From positions 71,995,468 to 72,059,467 of the forward strand of contig NC_088796.1 in the NCBI RefSeq assembly GCF_011386835.1: 64,000 nucleotides of DNA. The letters run 5' to 3'. Shown here in pieces: positions 22,997 through 33,996 of the stretch. Under the pieces are notes generated by a model. The model was not told the DNA's origin and made no database searches. It saw only the letters and a program-made list of their open reading frames with translations. The translations under genes were made by a program, and so were the position numbers. Each line of letters opens with the position of its first letter. The first letter of the stretch is position 1. The stretch comes from Chrysemys picta bellii (taxonomy: Eukaryota; Chordata; Testudines; Emydidae).

Positions 22997-24263
22997 TAGC
23001 GTTACTAGGTGTCCAGTTTTCAACAAGAATACCTGGTCTAAAAGGGGCATTGCTGACCGGGCCGCTAAAAGTGTGGTCGGTGGCACAGCGGGGCTAAGGC
23101 AGGCTCCCTGCCTGCCGTGGCTCCACATGTGTCCTGCAAGCAGCGGTATGTCTCCTCTCCAGCTCCTAGGCACAGGAGCAGCCAGGGGGCTCCGCATGCT
23201 GCCCCCACCCTGAGCAACAGATCCGCAGCTCCCATTGGCTGGGAACCACGGCCAATGGGAGCTGTGGGGGTGACGCTTGTAGACGGGGCAGTGCGCAGAG
23301 CCCCCTGGCTGCCCCTATGCCTAGGGCAGGAGGTGGATGGGAGACATACCACTGCTTCTGGGAGATGCCTGAGGTAAGCGCCGCCCAGAGCCTGCATCCC
23401 TGCCCCCTCCCATGCCCCAATCCCTTGATCCCAGCCCAGAGCACTATCCTGCATCCCAACCCCCTCATCCCCAGCCTCACCCAAGAGCCTGCACCCCCAG
23501 CCGGAGGCCTCACCCCCCTGAATCCAACCCCCCTGACCTAGCCCTGATCTCCCTCCTGCCCTCCGAACCCCTCAGCCCCAGCCTGGAGCCCCCTCCTGCA
23601 CCCCAAATCTCTCATCCCAGCCCCCACATCAGAGCCTGCAACCCCAGCCATCACCATGCCTGCATCCCAACCTTCCTCACACCCTGAACCCCTCATTTCT
23701 GGCCACACCCCCAGCCCAGAGCCCATACCCCCTCCCATACCCCAACCTCCGTCTCAGCCCAGAGTCCCCTCCCACACTCTGAACCCCTCAGCTCCACCTC
23801 CCAGCCCAGAGCCCCCTCCTGCATCCCAAACTTCTCATCCCCAGCCCCAACCCAGAGCCCGCACCCCCAGCTGGAGCCTTCACCCCCTACTGTATCCCAA
23901 CCCACTGCCTCAGCCCGGAGCCCCCTCCTGCACCCCAAATCTCTCATCCCAGCCTCACATCAGAGCCTGCAACCCCAGCCCGAGCCATCACCACTCCTGC
24001 ACTCCAACCCTCCTCACACCCTGAACTCCTCATTTCTGGCCCCACCCCAGAGCCTGCACCCCCTCCTACACCTCAGCCACCTGAGCCAGCCCAGTGAAAA
24101 TGAGAGAATGAGTGAGGGTGGGGAGAGTGAGCGACAGAGGGAGGGGGGATGGAGTGAGCAGGGGGTGGGGCTTTGGAGAAGGGGCAGGGCCTCAGAGGAG
24201 GGGCAGGGCAGGGGGTGGGGCAAGAGTGTTCAGTTCTGTGCAAGTAGAAAGCTGGCAACCCTA
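22997..24263. mobile_element. 1.27-kb hAT element with C-rich minisatellite
   Basis: Perfect octamers GTTATGTG flank the element (22989-22996 and 24264-24271). The ends are 'tagcgttactaggtgtccag' and, as complement of the right end, 'tagggttgccagctttctac', an imperfect inverted pair. Inside, 23219-23262 form a short hairpin around 'cagctcccattggctggg', and about 23390-24090 is a degenerate tandem array of roughly 60-100 bp units ('cccagcccagagccccctcc'). No transposase is present. Confidence 0.88.
23390..24090. repeat. Degenerate C-rich minisatellite inside hAT element
   Basis: The array repeats 'agcctgcacccc', 'ccccagcccagagccccctcc' and 'ctcatcccagcc' modules with variable spacing. It produces proline- or glycine-rich open frames on both strands. 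The same modules, in reverse orientation, occur in the hAT element at 8525-9276. Confidence 0.75.
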
Positions 24264-24315
24264 GTTATGTGTCCTCCTCATTGCCCAGTCCACAGGGAAT
24301 GCGAGTCTGTTATTT

Positions 24316-24425
24316 CCCTCAGTTACAGAGGCTGGTTTTACAGCTCAAGCTGTAGAAACTCATGCTTTCCACTCCAGAGATCCAAGCTGCAGCCCTTGAT
24401 GCATTGGCCAAGATGGCGGTCATCA
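24316..24425 (+). mobile_element. tRNA-derived SINE fragment, copy 2
   Basis: It shares 'cagctcaagctgtagaaa' and 'ggccaagatggcggtcat' with the copy at 22787-22895. The B-box is degraded ('gatccaagctgcagccc'). Confidence 0.5.
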
Positions 24426-24553
24426 CATCAACAAGGGGTGTAAAACTATTCGCAAGACAGGATTCAGCCCTGCTGCAACAGGAGTAGAATGGCCACCGCT
24501 GCTCTCCATTAAGGGTTCTGCCCAGGAAGAGGGCAGCATTAATCTCTCCCAGG

Positions 24554-24899
24554 CACAAGCGCCAACTTTTTTCTGCACCGGTGGGTGCTCACGTCCCCGG
24601 CCCCACCCCCAGCCCTGCCCCGACTCCACCCCTGCCCCAAAGTCCCCGCCCTAACTCCGCCCCTCCGTGTCCCTATTGGACCCCTCCCCAAGTCCTCACC
24701 CTGGCCCCACCTTCTCCCCCAAGTGCGCCGCTTTCCCCCTTCTTCCCCCTCCCTCCCAGGCTTGCCATGTGAAACAGTTGGTAGTTCTGGGAGGGAGGTG
24801 GGAGAAGCAGGACGCTCAGGGGAGGAGGCGGAGGCGAGCTGGGCTCGGGGGTGTGGAGCTGCCGGTGGGTGCAGAGCACCCACCAAGTCGGTGCCTATG
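24554..24899. mobile_element. hAT-type MITE with perfect target duplication
   Basis: Flanked by exact octamers CTCCCAGG (24546-24553 and 24900-24907). Termini 'cacaagcgcc' and the complement 'cataggcacc' are imperfect inverted repeats, and 'ggtgggtgctc' recurs inverted near both ends. The interior is pyrimidine-rich on one half and purine-rich on the other, giving long spurious open frames. Confidence 0.88.
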
Positions 24900-24909
24900 C
24901 TCCCAGGGT

Positions 24910-26165
24910 ATCCAAAGGAATCCCATCACTGGAAACAGCAGCACAGATGTGCTGAACAAGCACAGCCTCATCTGTAGTGCTTTGCCACCTCCCATTGCCA
25001 GAGCCATGCATCCTGCATGGGAAGGTTACAGGCACCTGGCATCCACACAATTCCACTGTAGACAGGCTTTCTACTGCCAGGAGCACTGCACTAAGCTCTG
25101 GGCTTGCAGAAGCCAACACAGACCCTGTGTGAATCTGAATTCACAGCTTTCCGACCAAGAGGAAAAGTGCAAGCAAGTGAATTAGACCAAGATCTGCATG
25201 ATTATATGCCAATAAACATACCAGGCACTGCCGTTATGTCTTTGAACCATGTCTACACAGAAACAAAATCCTTTGTTACTCTGTTCACTGCAGAATATGT
25301 GAAAAGCAAGTTATGGTGCATCTCCAGCTTGAAACCTTAAGTATAAATAATTTATAATTCCAGGCTAGGATACAAGTTGTCTTTGGCTTTGACTGGCAAT
25401 TTCATTGGGCACATAATGATCAGTGCATTCTTACAGATGGTTTCATAGTTTACTGGAATAACCAATTCTACCCTGTCATCCGCTGGCTTAGATGAACAAA
25501 CACATGTTATAGAAGAGAAGCCAGGGGTTATTTCTGCTGGCCTCAGTACTATTTTTAATTTTAAAATTACTATAGCAATTGCAAAAGATGTTAGATTCTC
25601 ACCCCTGCAGCTTGGAGTTCTCTGTTTATTCAAGAAAGCATGGGGAGTGGCAGGCCAGACTTCCCCACCCTGGCCTGCCTATGTGCCTCACTAGTGACAT
25701 GGAAGGCCCACCTCCCAGGATGAGAGTGTAGTTCAGTTCCCATGTTTATTAGTCCTTGCGTGTCAACCAAAAGGCTAATTCATGCCAACTGTTGTGATGG
25801 TTTGAGCGAGCTGGACACCTGCCCACTAGGACAAGGACCTAATGCAGAACATGTTCTAAATCAATAAAAAGAAACTGCCTGACTGTGGACAGTGATTCAG
25901 AAAAACCCACAATACACTCCCCCCTGACCCCACAAGTGCAGACAAAGCGCTAGCTCAATCTCTTTCCCACAGCAAGAGGTCTATATTGTTCTTCTGCATG
26001 TGAATATGAACATGACTTTTGAGTATCACTGCATCTTGTGATAATCAATGGTCAGACTCATCCCTTTCCCTCCAAAAAGTTGGCAGACTCCCAGCCCATG
26101 CCCTTTACAGTGTTCAGGCCTGGGTCTGAACTCAGGTTTCCCACATGGGAGTAAAACGTATGTTT
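24910..26165. other. Unassigned sequence
   Basis: No termini or coding signals recognised. The segment includes ordinary mixed-composition sequence with short frames only. Confidence 0.4.
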
Positions 26166-26169
26166 TAGT

Positions 26170-26294
26170 CAGTGCTTAATTTGTAATGAAAGAGGTGCAG
26201 GGGTCAAGCAATTTTTTTACATTCATAACTGATGCAGCAAGCCTAGAGGTGCCCGGGCTCAGTGCTGGAAAGCCCTGGCACAAATTATGCACTG
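26170..26294. mobile_element. Short hAT-type MITE
   Basis: Ends 'cagtgcttaatttgt' (26170) and the complement 'cagtgcataatttgt' (right end at 26294) form inverted repeats with one mismatch. A TTTTAG-containing near-duplication flanks it. A fragment of the same family starts at about 36043. Confidence 0.75.
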
Positions 26295-26299
26295 TTTTA

Positions 26300-28410
26300 G
26301 CTGTAGTTCAGTATCAATAAGATTTGAAACCCCAGAAGATTATTAAACAAAATGGTCAGTCCTCAGCATTTGACCGGACATACAAGTCTTTAAGAATCAG
26401 CACAAAACAACCAACTTCAAAATATAAATGAAAAGGAACTGAACACATTATCCCTCTTTCTCTGAGCACAACACTTGCTACCAGTCAGCTGTTGGTGACA
26501 GAGCTCAGAGCAGAACATGGCAAACTCCCAGGAAGGGAACAGAATGAACATTGTCTTCTTCACACATCGTTAATGGATTCTAGCACATTCCGGCTTTACG
26601 GGGTTATTTGTATCTCCCCAGTTACTTCCTTACCTGGAAGAATTTGCCTCCGTAGCTAACAGTTGATTAAGGGTCATTGCTCAGTAAATACTTGCAAATT
26701 CACAGAAAATATAAATGGGAAAACTGCCAGATTGACAGCCCTGAAGCCCTCTTTTGTTCTTCCATGGAACAGGTACAACATAGTCAGTGCAATGAGAGTG
26801 TCCCCCACTTGTATCGCAGCCCTAAAATGAAGGGACTATCTGAGAGAGAAAGTGTCATTCAGACCCCAAGCCCATTCAGTACCACAATGTCAAGGTGCCA
26901 AATGCAGTGGTAGCTTATGATGTGAAGCACATTGTTGGAGTTTAAATTTTTTTTTTAAAAATCAGTCAACCATGATGGTTCACTAGGGACTGGACTCCTC
27001 TCACAGAGGCCAAACAGCCTTCAAATGGTAAAAAGTATTGACCGCGAGTGACCTTGGGCAGATTGGAGCTGGTGCTCTAGAAGTGAAAGTTTCAGAGCTT
27101 ATAACCACCTACTAAGGTTTCTAGCGCCCCCACTCCTATTTCAGAATCAGTCAAGGCATATGGTATTGCTCTTTAGTAGCTGTATTTGATTACTATAGGT
27201 ATAGCAAGCAACCTCAGGAATGCACCAGCGTCACTGGATTGTTTTGAACACAGAATTCTATTACTGAACAGTTCTTGGTTTTGTCTCCTAGAATAATCCT
27301 AGTTGTACAAGTTTTTACTTGACAAAAATTGCCCACACTCTGCTCATTAACATAAATGGAAAAATCAGTATCAATCCTGCTTCTTAGCAGTGCATCATTT
27401 CATTTTCTCCATCTTTGTGTTATTTCATTATATCTTTTATCTTCAAGTGCACACATGCAATCACATACACACACCCCTCTCTGCCTAATGAAACTCAGAT
27501 TTATCTGTTTTGTTTAATTAATGCCTTCAAAAGTATGTTAACCAAGAACCACAGCCTAAGAGGAGCATTTACAAGAAATTAGCTTTCCTTAAACATGCAA
27601 ATACCGAGATCCTTACTTTGGGAGGACTTAATTTTTATGATGAACAATAACCTGGCATTTTTTGTTCAATAAGATATTCATAGTGATACTTTTCTTTGAA
27701 AATTCTTTATTGTTGCTAGTCATGAAGCAACCAAAAGCCCGATATAATGGGGAACTAAAGAACAAAATACTCACCCCATTATTTCTTTTTTTATTGCCAG
27801 AGCAGTTACACAATGCATTGCATCTCAAGTAACAGTTGCATATCAGTGCAAACAAACACTTTTTAGAGTTGAAGTTTTTGTTCCACACACAGCACAGACA
27901 GTGTAATTGCTATGTAGAATGCAGTGTAGAATTCTATAGCATGAGAATGTGGTCTGCAGCATATCCTTCCAATGGTCGCAGAGGCAGCAAAGCAGAAATT
28001 ATAAAAGGACTTTAGAAAATCATGTATTCTGACTTGCCAATAGCCAAAGCAATAGTCTGGTGCCATATCCCAGTTCAGAACTAGGACTTTGACCCTGCAA
28101 ACCCTTCATCATGTAAGTAATTTCTTTGACTAGCAGAACTAGATATTTGTTTCTGTCTGCATTTGAAACAAGCATTAGATATACATATACTTCCACAAAC
28201 AATATATTATGGATTAGTGTGGTATATAGGTTTCATTTGCATGAGTTTGGGGTGGTCACATTACTCACACGTGGTAAAATCAGGCCATCCTAAATAGTAA
28301 AACACCATCCCCTCCCCAAAAACAAACACACACCATGATATATAGTCTCTATATGCCACATAGGTTACAGAAAACTACTTTGGGAATGTTTTAGAAAGAG
28401 CTCTTTAAAC
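26300..28410. other. Unassigned AT-rich sequence
   Basis: Nothing recognised apart from short A/T tracts (for example 26946-26958). No exon-like structure seen. Confidence 0.4.
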
Positions 28411-28414
28411 ACAC

Positions 28415-29390
28415 TGTGATGGCGTGGACTAGGCCCTGAAGCCCCTACTGGAGGCCTTGTGGCCCTGCCATACCCCACCCCAGAAAACAGCAATAGAGAG
28501 GTCCTCCAAGCTGCTTAGAGTGGCTGTGTGGGATGCAGCCTATCAGGAAAGGGGCTGCAGAGAGCAGCCAGTCAGGACCCAACAGGCTCCTATAAAAGGA
28601 GCTGCAGGGTCTGCATGAGTTCAATCTGCTGGCAGGGACTGGGGGAGCAAGATGTGCTCCTGGGGCTGAAGCAAGCGGTTACTGGCAGGGAGCAAGAGAA
28701 TAGCTTCTAGCTGGTTGCTGAGACTCAACTAAGATGGGCTACAGGGAAGTGGCCCAGGGATAAGTAGAGCGGCAATTAGTAAAGGGCTGCAGTACGAGGC
28801 TGCTATACTTAAAGGGTGCCTGGGTTGGGACCCAGAGGGTGGGACTGACCCCCCCCCCTCCAGCCACTGGGGGGGAAGTGGCTATGCCTAAGGAAGGAAA
28901 TTAGAAGTGTGGCACTGCAGAGAAGGGCGCCACACTACTGGGACTAACTCAGCAGGGAACTGTGGTCAGCAAACTGAGTCCAAGAAGGGTGGCTCAGCAG
29001 GAAGCCTGGGGTCACTGAGGACTTAAGTAGAGATAAGGAGTTCCCAGGGAAGAAACCCTCTGGGTGCTGCTCAATACCAGAGTAGGAGCCTTGCAACCTA
29101 GCCAGACCAAGGAAGGGTACTGTGATGGGCCTTGTTGGACTGTTTTAGAACTGAGCTTATGGAGGGCTGCAGGACATTGAGGACATTTTGGACTGTGTAC
29201 CCCAGAAGGGGTTTGTTTGTTTTGCACATGGACAGAGTGTGACTTGGCCAGAGGGCTGAGTCACCAAAGACCCACCTGATGAACACAGTGTCCAATGGGG
29301 GGCACCATGAGCAGAGGAAATTGAGAAAAAACTGCAGGCATGCACACTCGACCAAGTGGTGCTCACAAGAGGTGAGTGCACCCCATTACA
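28415..29390 (+). mobile_element. LTR-like unit (possible solo LTR)
   Basis: The unit begins 'tgtgatgg' and ends 'cattaca', matching imperfect inverted LTR ends (TG...CA). A TATA-like 'ctataaaagg' lies at about 28590, where an LTR promoter would sit. Flanks show only a weak short match (CACAC left, TTCACAC right). No internal retroelement genes lie next to it. From memory it matches an abundant turtle repeat; its class (Gypsy-like or endogenous retrovirus-like) is not determined. Confidence 0.5.
28587..28600 (+). promoter_or_regulatory. TATA-like motif in LTR-like unit
   Basis: 'cctataaaaggagctgca' has the spacing and context of an LTR core promoter. Activity is unknown. Confidence 0.35.
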
Positions 29391-29548
29391 TTCACACATA
29401 CACAATTTCTTGAATCTCTCAGCTTACAGAGCCAGGTGTCTTAGTCACCATGAGTCCAGATGTCTAGAGCTCAGAAGATCTCTACCAGCAACTAAAATAG
29501 CTTTTATAGCCACAAAATGTCAGGACTGCACCGTCTATGCCTAGTAGT

Positions 29549-29645
29549 GAAAGCTTATGCTCAAATAAATTGGTTAGTCTCTAAGGTGCCACAAGTACTC
29601 CTCGTTCTTTTTGCTGATACAGACTAACATGGCTACCACTCTGAA
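29549..29645 (+). mobile_element. Penelope-derived fragment
   Basis: Starts within the hammerhead-like 3' half ('gaaagcttatgctc') and continues 'aaataaattggttagtctct' to the family end 'tacagactaacatggctacc'. The catalytic upstream half is missing. Same family as 43818-43895. Confidence 0.75.
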
Positions 29646-29959
29646 AACTGAGATTTGGGAATCCTCTCATCCTAAAGGAGTAAAACTTCCATTTCTAGTC
29701 CAATAGGGAGTTAAAATTCCAGCCTTTAAAGTCATGATGTTGTTATGTATAGGAAAGCTGATACTTGTGATTATAGGTGCAGGGTCAAATCTCATCCATC
29801 CTGGGCCTCAGGCAGTGCAGCTTGGGAGAAATATCACACATCAGGGTCACATATCTAGGACTCCTAGGTACTCAGTATTGCCCACCCTCCTGTTGGAATT
29901 TCAGAGGGAGCTGGAGCTCATCTCATGCTGACGTGAGAAGCTCTAGCCTTCTCATCAAG

Positions 29960-31020
29960 TTCAGGCCTTTCAGAAGCCTCTTTCCCATGGGCGGTGGGTG
30001 GAGCCCCACTTCGGGGAGGCTAGCCCTCGGCTCTGCCCCTTCTGCCCTCCCCCGCCTCCTGTGGCCCGAGCCCTCCTGCCCTTCCATGGCTGGAGCCCTG
30101 AGACTCCCTGCCCCCCAACCCCATGGCCTGAGGAGCCCTGGGCCAGCCAGAGCCCTGAGGTACCCCCACTTGAAGGCGCCCCAGGCTGGCTGGAGCCCCC
30201 ACAGCCACTCCTCCCCTCCGCAGACCCCAAGCTGCCGTCAAAATTCAAAAGCTCTTCTCTTCTTCTCTCTTCCGGAAGAAGAACCTGAGTTTTTGCTATG
30301 TCCCATGCAGCTTCCGGGACAGCAGAGGAGGGGGTAGGTTTTACTCAGCATCCCAGGTTCACTAGTAATCTCCCTGGAGTCAGGAACCCAGGAAGCTGAA
30401 TAGCACATACTGCCTCCTCAGCCACCATGGAACCTGCATGGGGCACAATAAAAAGCAAAATTTTCCCCCACCAAACCTGCAACTGGGGACCCACAGCAGT
30501 GGCTGCGCTAGGGGACAGAGCCTCCCCTGGCCTATTATACCCACCGCCCATGCTCTCTCTCCTTCACTCACTTTATTACTGGGGGGAGGGAAGAGGAGGG
30601 AGCAAAGAGCCCAGCAGCTCAGGATGGCTCCACTCCCCCCACTCTCCCTGGTGAGCAACTGTAACAGGATGGTGCCTCTGCTCCTTCCCCACCTGGCCTG
30701 GGAAGGTGGGGCAGGGGCTGAAGAGCTCCTGGAGCTGCTCCCCAGTCTGGGAAGAGGGAGAGGAGACCTCACTTCAGGCCCCCCTAGGCCTGGGGGCAGG
30801 GTGTGAAGAACCCCAGGAGGAACAGACGTGAGCTTGGGGCAGGGGCAGAATTGATTGGGACGTAGAAGGCTGAACTGATATGGGCAGTGCTGGGTAGGAA
30901 TAGGATTGATTTGGAGTTTGTGGAGGGCAGAATTAGCTGCTGGGCATAGGACGGACATGCACACAAACCCTTAAGGAATCTAGCAATGGTAGGGTGGGCA
31001 AAAATTGACCACCGCCTCCG
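29960..31020. repeat. GC-rich repeat-like block
   Basis: C-rich then mixed GC-rich sequence with 'gagccctg' and 'ggggcagg' modules, like the interiors of turtle hAT elements. It abuts the truncated end of the DIRS element near 31025. I found no clear terminal repeats or duplication. Long frames on both strands are compositional. Confidence 0.4.
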
Positions 31021-31024
31021 TCCT

Positions 31025-31225
31025 CCCCTCACCCCAGACAGGTGTGTAAAAGGCTGTAACAGCAGCGGGGTGAACTTAAATGGAGCTCAGTGACAAACCA
31101 GCATATTTAAAAACAGCATAATTGAGTATGCCCATGAGGGGAGTCTGAGAAGGAGATATGGACTATGGAGCACACCAGGCCTGCAGCGCTTCCACTTTTG
31201 CAGGTAAGTTTTCCTCATGGCAGGT
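31025..31225 (-). pseudogene. DIRS tyrosine recombinase N-terminal remnant
   Basis: The conceptual reading contains 'RKTYLQKWKR' (about 31215-31185), then 'GILNYAVFKYAGLSLSSI' and 'VHPAAVTAFYTPV' in a shifted frame. This is the N-terminal SAM-like part of the DIRS recombinase. The catalytic arginine and tyrosine region is not present. Confidence 0.7.
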
Positions 31226-31334
31226 TTTCTGCTACTCAGCAGCACTGTCTGAACTTCAAGGGAGCAGAATTGCCTGAGAACCATCCAGGAGTCAGGACTT
31301 GAACTGTGACGATGAGAGGTTGGGGTGGATTATA

Positions 31335-32160
31335 GTGCCCAATTCCTGTGTCGGGGAAGGCAAGAAGGCAAACTGCTGAGATGTCTATGCTGTGGGAGAT
31401 GCACCAATTCCATAGCTTTATCAACACTGCACATAAAGACTCGGATCTTGCTCTTCCCTGGCTACTCTGTTGTCTAGCATTACTGTGGCTGAGTGGCCCC
31501 TGATGTTGTGTAGGAAGTGATGACAAATGTGCAAGCTGCCTGAGTCCCAGAATGTTGACGTGGAAGGACGACTCTCATGGAAGTCTGGGGTGTGACGTCC
31601 TGAAGATGAGCACCCCAATCTAGCAGTGAGGCATTCATAGCAATTATCCTTGTGGAGGCAGGGCCGGCTCCAGGCACCAGCCTGGCAAACAGGTGCTTGG
31701 GGCGGCCACTCCGGAGAGGGGTGGCACGTCCAGGTATTCGGTGGCAATTCGGCAGACGGTCCCTCACTCCCGCTGGGAGCAAAGGACCTCCCGCCGAATT
31801 GCCACCGCAGATCGCGATTGCGGCTTTTTTTTTTTTTTTTTTTTTTTTTTTTGGCTGCTTGGGGCGGCCAAAACTCTGGAGCCGGCCCTGGTGGAGGATA
31901 GACATGAAAAGGAGACTCCCACACCAAGTTTATAAGTGTTCTTCCAGCAGTTGAGAGCATTGAGACACTTGTTTGGAGAGAGAGAGAGAGCTGGATGCAT
32001 AAGTATATGAAAGTATGCATACTGGTGGTCATGAGGTGACAAACTAGTACCCAGGATCTAAGTATGGAATTGCCATTGCTGAGACCACCATCTTGAAATG
32101 CTGCAAAAGTATAAAGGTATTCAGAGTCTCAGGTCCAGGATTGGTCTCAGTCATCTTGTT
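31335..32160 (-). pseudogene. DIRS reverse transcriptase / RNase H remnant
   Basis: The reverse transcriptase motif 'RPILDLR' reads at about 32148-32128 and 'DHQYAYFHILMHPAL' at about 32033-31990. RNase H follows as 'LLDWGAHLQDVTPQT' at about 31630-31585, split from the upstream part by a MITE. 'LIKLWNWCISHSIDISAVCL' at about 31430-31370 is the expected downstream block. The polymerase active-site box was not located. Confidence 0.78.
31659..31890. mobile_element. CAGGGCCGGCT-family hAT MITE, copy 1
   Basis: Inverted ends 'cagggccggctccag' and 'ctggagccggccctg' are exact complements. GTGGAGG occurs immediately on both sides (7 bp). A 28-T tract lies at 31825-31852, between the inner palindromic parts. 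It interrupts the DIRS reading between reverse transcriptase and RNase H. Related copies: 46866-47107 and 52236-52684. Confidence 0.85.
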
Positions 32161-32529
32161 TTCTTAGAAACCAAGTAGTACTTGGAGTACATTTCCCTAC
32201 GAAATCAGGGGAATGCGTTTGAATCTCCTGCTTTAAGAGACCCTCATGAAAAGGGCCTCTGGATAGGGACAGGTGTTGGGGAAGGAACTGGAGTTGAATT
32301 GGATGGACTATCCAGTTGTAACCACTTCTAGAAACTACGTGTCTGAAGTGATAAGCTCCCAGGCAGGTAGGAAATGAGAGAGAAGGTTTCCATAGGGTGG
32401 CAGAAGCATGGTTTCATGCAGCATGAGGTCCAGAATAAGGAGTGATCTGTGACCCTCAACCAATGGGTCAAAACAGTCACTTATAGGCAGCTATCAGTTG
32501 CATGGTCACTGTAGATGAAGGCCCCTTTT

Positions 32530-33400
32530 TATGAAATCTGGACCTTTTTCTGAGTGGTTCTGTTGGTCTCAGGGAAGTTTGGTATCAGACTGGGAGAGAT
32601 CATTGTGCCATCTGTGATTTACTGAATCTTCTCTTTGTTGTATGTGCACATATACACTGAGGAATCAGTCTCGCCCTGGAGTCTGTTAGTGAATGAAGAG
32701 AATCATCTGTGCCATTGCTAAAGAGCTTATGTTGGTATTTTGCACCCACTGGGAAGGCGAGACGCTTGTAGCCAATGAACACAAGATTGTGTCCTCCATA
32801 TCAAGAGACGCCCGTAGCAAAGCTTTTGCAATTATCTGGCCTTCCATAATTAGTGGTTGAAACTGCTCTTTTTGGTCCTATGGCAATAGGATGTGAAAAT
32901 TTACTGGAACTGGTGAAGTAATCTTTTGCCATCAAGGCCCGATAGTTCACAGCTCTAAATTGGAGAGCTGTTAAGGAGCAGCTTTTGTGATCAGAAAGTT
33001 CCAAGCACTTTTTATTGGAGGCAGTCAACCTGTCAAAATATTGTCTATTTCTGTCACTGACAGCGTTGACTACTAAAGAGTTAGGGTTGGAGATGGAAGG
33101 AAAAAAAAATACTCCAAACCCTTAGTCGGCACACAATACTTTTTGTCAGCCCTCTTGTACTTGGGGGAGATGGTAGCTGGTGTCTACCATAACATACGGG
33201 CTGGTAAGAGTAATGCTTTGTTAATGGGAAAAGCAATATTTTCCTGAGGGGAGGTATGCAGAATATCCAAAAAGGAGTGTTGAGTTTCTTGTAACTCCTC
33301 CAATGGAATTTGTTGAGATTCTGTTATTCTTTTCATCAGGTCTTGAAGACCCCGGAAATCATCCACACAGGAGGGTGGTGTGGGCATAACAACCTTGTCA
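32530..33400 (-). pseudogene. DIRS gag-like region
   Basis: Decayed frames show 'PPSCVDDFRGLQDLMKRI', 'EELQETQHSFLDILHTSP', 'KYKRADKKYCVPTKGLEYFF', then 'VVNAVSDRNRQYFDRLT' and 'LTALQFRAVNYRALMAKDYF'. This order matches the first ORF of vertebrate DIRS-1-like elements, from memory. Stops occur near 33184, 33028 and 32801. Upstream N-terminal sequence extends to about 34900 in several frames. Confidence 0.75.
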
Positions 33401-33878
33401 GGAGAGGAGGAGACATGCTGGATGGTGGCATGTCCTCCTCAATCACTAGCTCCTGCTACAGGTATCCTCCTGGCAAAAAGATCCTGCAGTATTGGTGACT
33501 GTTAGTATGGACAGATCATCATGGGTGAGGGCACGCTATAATATTGGTCACCATAAGGGGCCATGAGATTCAAAAAAGTCCATTTTGGTGGAGTGTAGGG
33601 AAAGGGAGCAGGACCCCAAAGGTGTTCCTACCAGAGCTGATGTGGAGGACATCGGTTTGTTCTGGGGGATCTACTCCTTAGGAAATACCTCTGGAAAAGA
33701 AGGTTGGAATGGGTAGGTGATGGACTCCTGGACAGAAATGTCCAAATCCAAGGAGGTGTCATCTCTCCTATCTGATGGAGGAGTTACTGCTATCAGTACC
33801 AGCGGTCAAGGCGAGATGGCAACCGAGTTGGTACTGGAGGCTAAGTCTTAGTATGGGGGTGCACTAGCACTGACAGGT

Positions 33879-33996
33879 AGAGCTCTGCATGGATACAAAA
33901 TTTGTATCCACATCCAATCCAAAAATGTGGTCTGCAGATATCTGCATCTGGATATCCGTGGATATAAAGCAGATATCCACAGATTTGCAGGGCTCT
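33879..33996. mobile_element. Short palindromic MITE nested in DIRS
   Basis: Ends 'agagctctgcatgg' and 'tttgcagggctct' are imperfect inverted repeats. The interior has repeated 'agatatc' and 'ggatat' modules. No clear target duplication. Confidence 0.5.

Noticed and set aside
23065..24024. Proline-rich open frames of 60-139 codons
   Set aside because: They fall within the C-rich minisatellite of the hAT element and shift with the repeat unit.
23390..24090. CRISPR-like regular array
   Set aside because: Units are degenerate, without constant repeats and unique spacers, and the genome is eukaryotic.
24554..24899. Apparent CpG island/promoter
   Set aside because: The GC-rich segment is exactly delimited by a MITE with a perfect 8-bp target duplication.
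30380..30964. 194-codon minus-strand frame
   Set aside because: GC-rich repeat-like block with overlapping open frames on the other strand; no domain recognised.
31825..31852. RNA polymerase III terminator from the T tract
   Set aside because: No A/B boxes precede it; it is an internal tract of a DNA-transposon MITE.
31421..32032. 203-codon minus-strand frame containing a lysine run
   Set aside because: The lysine run is the 28-T tract of a MITE; the frame joins DIRS remnants on both sides and is not a gene, although its ends do carry DIRS RNase H and reverse-transcriptase pieces.
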